Shown here piece by piece: positions 41,857 to 47,476 of a stretch of 47,476 bases of DNA. The number at the start of each line of letters is the position of its first letter. Position 1 is the stretch's first letter. The translations under genes and the position numbers were made by a program. The notes beneath the pieces are model-generated. The model did no database searches and had not been told where the DNA came from. It was given only the letters and a program-made list of their open reading frames with translations. The DNA comes from Candidatus Cloacimonadota bacterium (lineage in GTDB: Bacteria; Cloacimonadota; Cloacimonadia; Cloacimonadales; Cloacimonadaceae): NCBI GenBank assembly GCA_028681035.1, contig JAQUJJ010000010.1, forward strand, positions 1 to 47,476, in the 5' to 3' direction.

Positions 41857-42846
41857 ATGAACGAAAAAATACGTATGTCAGTCATCTATACAGTTCTTAG
41901 CGTGTTCGGGCTAATGATGATTGTCCCCTTCATCTGGATGATCTCCACTGCTCTGATGACTCAATCCGAGTTTAACAAACATGAATCCACCTTTATCCCT
42001 AAAGAGCAATACCATGTGTGGGATAATGGCACTGCGCCAAAGCAAAAAGTCCTCTTGGTTATGAATAAAGGGGATAAGAGCATAATTCACTTGCTGGATA
42101 AAGACGGGAAAATAGTCAAAGAGTATCAAGAAGCCCCCAGCTCGCAGATTAAAATGGTGCGTAAAGTACCCAGTTTCCATTGGGATAATTTTGTTAAAGC
42201 TTTCAATAAGGTGCCATTCGCCAGATATTTCGGCAATACGCTGTATGTTAGCTTTGTCTCTCTTATTGGCGTGTTGATAACTTCCATGCTTGCAGCATAT
42301 GCTTTTGCTAGGATGGAATTTAGAGGACGTGATTTCTTCTTTTATCTCTTCCTAAGTATGATGATGGTACCAGAGCCGATTTATCTTATCTCTTCTTATG
42401 TTCTGTTGGATAAAATACATTGGCTGGATACTTATCAGGCTTTGATTGTGCCTTGGTGTGTAAATATCTTTACCATCTTCCTCTTCCGTCAGCAGTTCAA
42501 ATCTCTACCTCAAGAGCTGTTCGATGCCGCTGCGATAGATGGATGTAGCACCTTCGGCATGCTTTGGCGGATAATGATTCCCCTCTCAAAACCTACCATT
42601 GCCACAGCTGCTATCTTTTCCTTGATAGGTAGCTGGAATAGCTTTATGTGGCCTTTAGTTATGACAAATCGCCCTGAGCTGCGAGTGTTACAGGTGGGGT
42701 TGAGCTATTTCAATCAGGAAGCCTCCACGCAAACGACACTGCTAATGGCAGCATCAACTTTTAGTATAGTGCCTATACTAATTCTCTTCTTCCTTGCCCA
42801 GAAACAAATTATTGCCAGTTATGCAAAAGCCGGCTTGAAAGACTAA
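41857..42846 (+). CDS. sugar-type ABC transporter permease (MalG-like) with periplasmic insert
   Basis: A 329-residue permease and the partner of the preceding one. The first membrane segment leads to FIWMISTALMTQSEF, and the EAA loop is FDAAAIDGCSTFGMLWRIMI. Between the first segment and NFVKAFNKVPFARYFGNT is an extra stretch of roughly 50-60 residues (about 50-107, including KVLLVMNKGDKS and HLLDKDGKIVKEY) that looks beta-rich and is not in typical MalG proteins; MalG-family proteins are usually 270-300 residues. AGGAGG precedes the ATG. Ten nucleotides separate the two permease genes. Confidence 0.88.
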   Translation: MNEKIRMSVIYTVLSVFGLMMIVPFIWMISTALMTQSEFNKHESTFIPKEQYHVWDNGTAPKQKVLLVMNKGDKSIIHLLDKDGKIVKEYQEAPSSQIKMVRKVPSFHWDNFVKAFNKVPFARYFGNTLYVSFVSLIGVLITSMLAAYAFARMEFRGRDFFFYLFLSMMMVPEPIYLISSYVLLDKIHWLDTYQALIVPWCVNIFTIFLFRQQFKSLPQELFDAAAIDGCSTFGMLWRIMIPLSKPTIATAAIFSLIGSWNSFMWPLVMTNRPELRVLQVGLSYFNQEASTQTTLLMAASTFSIVPILILFFLAQKQIIASYAKAGLKD

Positions 42847-42858
42847 GGAGCAGATAAA

Positions 42859-45645
42859 GTGAATGAAACAGATATCAGACAAAAAAGAGCACAACAAGTA
42901 AAACAGAAGGTCTCAAGAACCACCCCACCCGCTTATGAAAAGCCAGAAACTTTTGTGCCGATAGATAATACTTTGTTAAAACCCCAAGTGATAGTGGCAT
43001 CAAAAACAAACAGATTGATTGCTTTGGGGATATTTGTCTTTACGCTTGTAATTTACATGCTCACGCAGGCAAGAACTATGTCCTTTTGGGATAGCGGAGA
43101 GTATGCAACCTGTATTAGCATTCTAGGTGTGCCCCATGCCCCCGGTAATCCTTTTTACATACTGTTTGGGAAAGCAATTGTATCCATATTAGGAGGGTTA
43201 TTTTCCCATGCTGTTATAGCAGCTTTTATATCTGGCTTAACCAGCGCATTGGCAGTTATGTTTACCTACTTGCTTACTGTGCAATTTACCAGTATGTTCA
43301 AGATTAAAGCTTGGGAAGCAGTTTTTGCCGGAGTTATGGCTGCCTTATATACTGCTTTCGCTTTTACCTTCTGGATGAACGCCATTGAAGCGGAAGTATA
43401 TTCGGGATTGGTTTTCTTTGTTAACCTAATACTGTGGCTTACTATGGTTTGGGTTCAGAAATCTGATGATTTCTCAAATCAGAATGTCTTACTCCTGATA
43501 ATATATCTGTTCTTTCTAGGGTTCTGTGTTCATCAAACTGCGTTGCAAGTTGCACCGGCAGTTCTCTTTATCGTCGTGTATCCCTTGTTCCAGAAAGGAC
43601 AAAAGGGTGGTAACTTCTGGATTAAGGTAGTTGGCTATACACTTGCCCTTTTTGCCTGCTATTTTATCTTTGGCTCTATTGGCAAGGGATTGGCTATTGA
43701 TGATTTTGATAAATGGGGATTTGCCATAGGTGCATTAATCATTATGTACGTAGAGCTGAAAGACATTATCGACCGAAGAGTTTGGATATTGAGCTTTGCT
43801 TTGGTGGCTATCGGATTATCTTCCCATATCTACTTAATGGTGAGAGCCGCAGACCGACCCTTTATTAACGAAGGGTATCCCAGTACTTTACAAATGTTCA
43901 AAGACTACGTCCTGCGTAAGCAGTATGGCAATACCAGTTTCGTGACAAGACGCGGGAATTTCTTTACAGACCAATTAGGATTTCATTTCTTACGTTACTT
44001 TGGCATGCAATGGTTCCCTGAAGGCATTTTCTCTAAACTAGCAACAAATCCCGCCGAATTTCTGAGAAACCTGGGCAACGTGTTTATTGCCTTTCTCGGT
44101 ATAGCCGGAGCTATCTTCCATTTCCGCATGAACAAGCATGGCTTCCGCTATTTGCTATCCATCATCATTTTAACTACCATTGTAATGGTGTTTGTGATGA
44201 ATCTATCCAACGCGGAAGTGCGTGATAGAGACTATTTCTTCGTGGTAGGCTATAACATGTGGGCAATATGGTTGGGAATCGGGAGCTTGGCATTAGTTAG
44301 TTTGTTTAAAAGCACTGCCCCCAAAATCTTGCTCATTGTGTTATTAAGCGCCATCCCTCTTCACAATTTTGTTGCACAATATAATATGCACGACCGTTCG
44401 AAAGAGTTTATCGCTTTAGATTACGGGCTAAATTTCCTAAACTCGGTGGAAGAAAATGCCATTATATTCACTAATGGTGATAATGATACCTTCCCGCTTT
44501 GGTTTGCTCAGTCAGTGGCAGACCCCTATTCCAAAGAATACGTTCATTCCGCCAAAGACGTTTATCCAACAGAGGAAAGCATCCAAGCGATGAAAGTTGC
44601 CATGGAATATAAGAACAAGTATCTTAAAGGCATCCGCAAAGATGTGTCCATTGCCAATTTGTCCCTGCTAAACACTGCGTGGTATGTCAGACAGATACGA
44701 GATCACGAAGGCATTCTGTTTAACATGTCAGATGAGGAAATAGATAACTATGGCTTAAAACGTATTGAAGAAGATATCGTTGTCCCCGGACCTCCAGCTA
44801 AACCCGATATGGGGTTCAGCGTAAAAATACCTCCCACTGCGGAATGGCGACCAGACGAGCCTTTCTACCGAATAGCAGACCAAGCAGTGATGCAGATTAT
44901 CAAGGATAATTTCGGTAAACGCCCTATTTACTTTGCCGTAACATGCGAGAGCTTTATAGGTTTTGAAGATTATACACGCAATGAAGGTATGGTTGCCAGA
45001 GTTGTTAATCTCCCTGGAGATGATATGCTGGATATTAACCGATTAATCACGAATATAGACTCTGTTTATCAGTATCGCTCGATTACCGATAAACGCGTAC
45101 ACTTAGACGAAAATATGAAACGATTGGTTATGAACTACGGTTCAGGATTTGTACGAGCTGCAAAGTACTATGTTGAAAACAAACAATATGATAAAGCATT
45201 GGATTATGTTGCAAGGGGGCGTAAGTTTATAGATAATGAGATTAAGCTCACAGAGTTTTACACAACGTATTACAGTTCTACTGGACAATGGGATAAACTG
45301 GATAAGCTAATAGATAACACAATATTCACTCATCCAGATGGTTGGAGAATTTACTTAAGCTATATTCTCGCCAATACATTGAAGAATTATCCTGATAAAG
45401 TGATACCTTACTTAAGAAAGGGAATGTTGCAATACCCCTCTCAGGATTACTTTGCGCAGATGGGTATGCACATAGCAACAGAGTATAACAGAGCTCCTGA
45501 AATAATGCAACTTTTTGCAGAACTGCGCCCTAATATGGCTTATGATCTTTCATACTTTGAAGAGCAGCTAAGTGCTTATACTGAAGAACTTAAGAATCCT
45601 AAATCAGACATGTCTAGAAGTGGCATGATGCCTAGCAAGAACTAA
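42859..45645 (+). CDS. DUF2723 membrane protein (putative GT-C glycosyltransferase with TPR-like tail)
   Basis: A 928-residue protein. After a 50-residue polar N-terminus come about 11-13 membrane segments to roughly residue 500. The DUF2723 hallmark is MSFWDSGEYATCISILGVPHAP with the acidic Asp in the first outer loop, as in GT-C transferases such as protein O-mannosyltransferases. A soluble part follows (about 510-928), ending in TPR-like helices (VENKQYDKALDYVARGRKFI). It probably moves a sugar from a polyprenyl carrier to protein or lipid on the periplasmic side; this is inference. GTG start with AAGGAG. Placed 12 nt after the permeases. Confidence 0.82.
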   Translation: MNETDIRQKRAQQVKQKVSRTTPPAYEKPETFVPIDNTLLKPQVIVASKTNRLIALGIFVFTLVIYMLTQARTMSFWDSGEYATCISILGVPHAPGNPFYILFGKAIVSILGGLFSHAVIAAFISGLTSALAVMFTYLLTVQFTSMFKIKAWEAVFAGVMAALYTAFAFTFWMNAIEAEVYSGLVFFVNLILWLTMVWVQKSDDFSNQNVLLLIIYLFFLGFCVHQTALQVAPAVLFIVVYPLFQKGQKGGNFWIKVVGYTLALFACYFIFGSIGKGLAIDDFDKWGFAIGALIIMYVELKDIIDRRVWILSFALVAIGLSSHIYLMVRAADRPFINEGYPSTLQMFKDYVLRKQYGNTSFVTRRGNFFTDQLGFHFLRYFGMQWFPEGIFSKLATNPAEFLRNLGNVFIAFLGIAGAIFHFRMNKHGFRYLLSIIILTTIVMVFVMNLSNAEVRDRDYFFVVGYNMWAIWLGIGSLALVSLFKSTAPKILLIVLLSAIPLHNFVAQYNMHDRSKEFIALDYGLNFLNSVEENAIIFTNGDNDTFPLWFAQSVADPYSKEYVHSAKDVYPTEESIQAMKVAMEYKNKYLKGIRKDVSIANLSLLNTAWYVRQIRDHEGILFNMSDEEIDNYGLKRIEEDIVVPGPPAKPDMGFSVKIPPTAEWRPDEPFYRIADQAVMQIIKDNFGKRPIYFAVTCESFIGFEDYTRNEGMVARVVNLPGDDMLDINRLITNIDSVYQYRSITDKRVHLDENMKRLVMNYGSGFVRAAKYYVENKQYDKALDYVARGRKFIDNEIKLTEFYTTYYSSTGQWDKLDKLIDNTIFTHPDGWRIYLSYILANTLKNYPDKVIPYLRKGMLQYPSQDYFAQMGMHIATEYNRAPEIMQLFAELRPNMAYDLSYFEEQLSAYTEELKNPKSDMSRSGMMPSKN

Positions 45646-45655
45646 TATTTGTACT

Positions 45656-47368
45656 ATGAATCAAGTTTATAGCGTTCTTATTGGCGGCAAAGCTGGAGAG
45701 GGGGTAAAAAAAGCCTCTCAGGTTATTGCCAACACCCTCATTAAGCATGGGTGGTATGTATTCCAACAAGACGATTATCAGAGCCTGATAAAGGGTGGTC
45801 ATAATTTCAGTACCGTAAGTTTTAGTTTCAGCCAAGTACATTCTGGCTACAATAAGGCTAATTTAGTAATATCCTTCGACCAACGCAGCGTAGATAAGCA
45901 CCGGGCAGATATCGTGGCTCAAACGCCATCTGCTATACACTGTTTTAACAGCGATAATTCACAAGTAGCTAAAGAGGATATTTGTGCGTCGTATCACGGC
46001 TTTCCCTTCACCTCGGTTAGCAAGCAACTGGATTGCAATCCAAGTAATGTTACCGTTTCGGCTATTGCATTGTTCTTCTGCTGGATGGGTTGGGACGAAA
46101 CACTGCTGATGCAAACTATAAAAACAGAGTATAAAAGGGATATTGAAGAAAACTCCCGCCTTGGCTGCTCAATATGGAAATTGGGACAAACAAGCTTTGC
46201 TAGCCATCAGCCAATAAAGTCTATTGCAACTGTTAACTTCAAGCGATTAATCTCTGGCAATCAGGCAATAGCATTAGGCGCATGGACGGCGGGCTTGGAT
46301 TTTTATTATGCTTATCCCATGACCCCCGCATCCTCCATCTTGCACTATCTGGCACTTAAGCAAAACACTCACAAAGTTTATGCTATTCACGCTGAAAGCG
46401 AGCTTGCCGCTGCCAATATGGCAATAGGCAGTGTGTTTGCCGGAGCTAAAACAGCGGTTGGCAGTAGCGGCGGTGGCTTTGCTTTGATGCAAGAAGCTTT
46501 TTCTTTAGCTGGAATGGTAGAAGCTCCCTTATTGTGCATTCTTTCATCCCGCCCAGGTCCTGCAACCGGAGTTTCCACTTACACTGCACAGGAAGATTTA
46601 AATTTCGCTTTGGCACAAGGTCATGGTGAATTCGGACGGATTGTTGCATCGCCAGATTCTATCTCTCGGGCATACTCTTTGGCTGCTGAATTATTGTGTA
46701 TTGCTTGGGAATATCAGAATCCAGTTATTCTGCTATGTGACAAACATCTTTCCGAAAGCTCAGCAAGTATTGATTCCTTTCCATCTGTGTCTTCGGCAGA
46801 TGATATTGTAAAAGAACCCGCTAATATAGACAACTATACGCGCTATGCAATCACTGATACTGGTGTGTCCCCTCTGCTGTTCCCAGGTTCAGATAATGTA
46901 TCTGATAATACCGTAATCAAATGGAACTCCAATGAGCATTTACCGTCAGGAGAGCGCACTGATAAGGCAGAAGACATCATTATCATGAAGGACAAGCGTA
47001 ACCGTAAGGCAGAGGCTATGTATGAAGCCTCTAAACGTTATCAAAGAGTTTCCATCTATGGTGATCAAGGTCCTTTAGTTTTTACTTATGGCTCTACTAC
47101 AATGGAGCTGTTAGAAGCGCAGAAACATTGCAAATACAAGTTTCGCATCGTGTCGCTTATTTATCTACTTCCCTTTCCTTTACAAGAGCTAGCAGACTAT
47201 GTGGGACAAGAAGCTATTGTGGTAGAACATAATTCCACAGGTAGCTTTGCCAAGTATCTTGTTGATAATCTCAAAATATCACTAAAGAAAAGCATTTTAC
47301 GTTACGATGGGCGTACTTGGGATCCCATAGAACTGGCAACAATGCTTGAGGGCTTTTTCCATGCATGA
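45656..47368 (+). CDS. 2-oxoacid:acceptor oxidoreductase, fused gamma-alpha subunit (KorA-like)
   Basis: A 570-residue fusion. Residues 1 to about 185 are the gamma domain (VLIGGKAGEGVKKASQVIAN); about 195-570 are the alpha domain with FYYAYPMTPASSILHYLA, HAESELAAANMAIGSVFAGA and SSGGGFALMQEAFSLAG. This arrangement is that of KorA, the partner of a separate TPP subunit KorB, in 2-oxoglutarate or other 2-oxoacid:ferredoxin oxidoreductases. KorB is not within the window unless it starts at the right edge. It is not closely related in layout to the four-subunit vor operon at 20565. Start ATG 45656 has only a weak ribosome-binding site, 10 nt after the DUF2723 gene. Confidence 0.9.
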   Translation: MNQVYSVLIGGKAGEGVKKASQVIANTLIKHGWYVFQQDDYQSLIKGGHNFSTVSFSFSQVHSGYNKANLVISFDQRSVDKHRADIVAQTPSAIHCFNSDNSQVAKEDICASYHGFPFTSVSKQLDCNPSNVTVSAIALFFCWMGWDETLLMQTIKTEYKRDIEENSRLGCSIWKLGQTSFASHQPIKSIATVNFKRLISGNQAIALGAWTAGLDFYYAYPMTPASSILHYLALKQNTHKVYAIHAESELAAANMAIGSVFAGAKTAVGSSGGGFALMQEAFSLAGMVEAPLLCILSSRPGPATGVSTYTAQEDLNFALAQGHGEFGRIVASPDSISRAYSLAAELLCIAWEYQNPVILLCDKHLSESSASIDSFPSVSSADDIVKEPANIDNYTRYAITDTGVSPLLFPGSDNVSDNTVIKWNSNEHLPSGERTDKAEDIIIMKDKRNRKAEAMYEASKRYQRVSIYGDQGPLVFTYGSTTMELLEAQKHCKYKFRIVSLIYLLPFPLQELADYVGQEAIVVEHNSTGSFAKYLVDNLKISLKKSILRYDGRTWDPIELATMLEGFFHA

Positions 47369-47381
47369 TCTTGATACGCAC

Positions 47382-47404
47382 AAAGAAGCTCCAGTCCTTC
47401 TTTT
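47382..47404 (+). terminator. possible weak terminator after korA-like gene
   Basis: AAAGAAG (47382-47388) and CTTCTTT (47397-47403) form a 7-bp stem with an 8-nt loop, running into TTTTATTAATT. AT-rich and short, so tentative. Confidence 0.35.
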
Positions 47405-47440
47405 ATTAATTAGATCATTTTTCAACTTTAGAGGGTTATT

Positions 47441-47476
47441 ATGAAAACCAACCAAACTTCCATTTATATAAATTTT
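47441..47476 (+). CDS. start of a gene cut by the window edge
   Basis: ATG 47441 follows AGAGGG by 4 nt and opens a frame MKTNQTSIYINF to the window end. KorB would be expected after a KorA fusion, but twelve residues do not identify it. Confidence 0.3.
   Translation, partial: MKTNQTSIYINF

Noticed and set aside
47362..47444. 27-codon open frame after the korA-like gene
   Set aside because: Overlaps the korA-like stop, contains a possible terminator stem and has no ribosome-binding site.

Overview
The window looks like chromosome from an anaerobic, amino-acid-fermenting Gram-negative bacterium, most likely of the Cloacimonadota (Candidatus Cloacimonetes) or a close relative. This is inferred from gene content, not from a database search. 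The pointers are two 2-oxoacid:ferredoxin oxidoreductases, the [FeFe]-hydrogenase maturase HydF, a class I hybrid cluster protein, LptF/LptG permeases (so an outer membrane), a giant C25 (gingipain-like) protease ending in a PNPFNP-type secretion/sorting domain, an LVIVP-repeat lipoprotein and a DUF2723 membrane protein.

Layout. 1-4220 (+): end of an upstream gene (possibly holB), then ricT-like PSP1 gene, rlmN, deoC and a double-length thyX-like gene, tightly packed. 4221-5111: 0.9 kb of non-coding DNA full of long inverted repeats, then tRNA-Arg(CCG) and, 8 nt later, a Uup-type ABC-F ATPase. 6973-7457: a repeat element with 23-bp inverted ends. 7458-14000 (-): a lipoprotein and a 1814-residue secreted C25 peptidase. 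14119-17601 (-): a stress operon, TetR regulator > Fe-S protein > cupin > hcp, with a palindromic operator at one end and a terminator at the other. 17805-20106 (-): M55 aminopeptidase, psuG and an RlpA-like protein. 20565-23158 (+): four-gene vor operon. 23257-26345 (+): DUF2007-PyrE fusion, an odd methyltransferase, rnhB. 26830-33258 (+): hydF, nitrilase-family amidase, ligA, lptF, lptG. 33259-33936: a second hairpin island. 33937-37244 (+): two-subunit Fe-S/FAD amino-acid or amine dehydrogenase, ended by a perfect 20-bp-arm hairpin. 37711-47368 (+): aminotransferase, a degenerate histidine kinase with an NtrC-type regulator, two sugar-type ABC permeases, a DUF2723 protein and a fused 2-oxoacid oxidoreductase alpha subunit.

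How the genes fit together: the aminotransferase and the FAD dehydrogenase could deaminate amino acids to 2-oxoacids, which the Vor and Kor enzymes would oxidise with ferredoxin as acceptor; hydrogenase (HydF) would release the electrons as H2. Hcp and its Fe-S partner would handle nitrosative or redox stress.

The most unusual content is not a gene. Several families of long intergenic palindromes recur across the window: E (three copies with identical 25-7-25 arm-loop-arm geometry plus a half-copy), F (two copies with a compensatory base change), and A, C and D (one copy each in two islands 29 kb apart, in different order and with C and D inverted). A run of five short hairpins and an inverted-repeat-bounded element add to this. 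One further segment is shared by intergenic DNA and the inside of a methyltransferase gene. I read these as an active or recently active, modular, non-autonomous repeat system that I cannot match to a named family.
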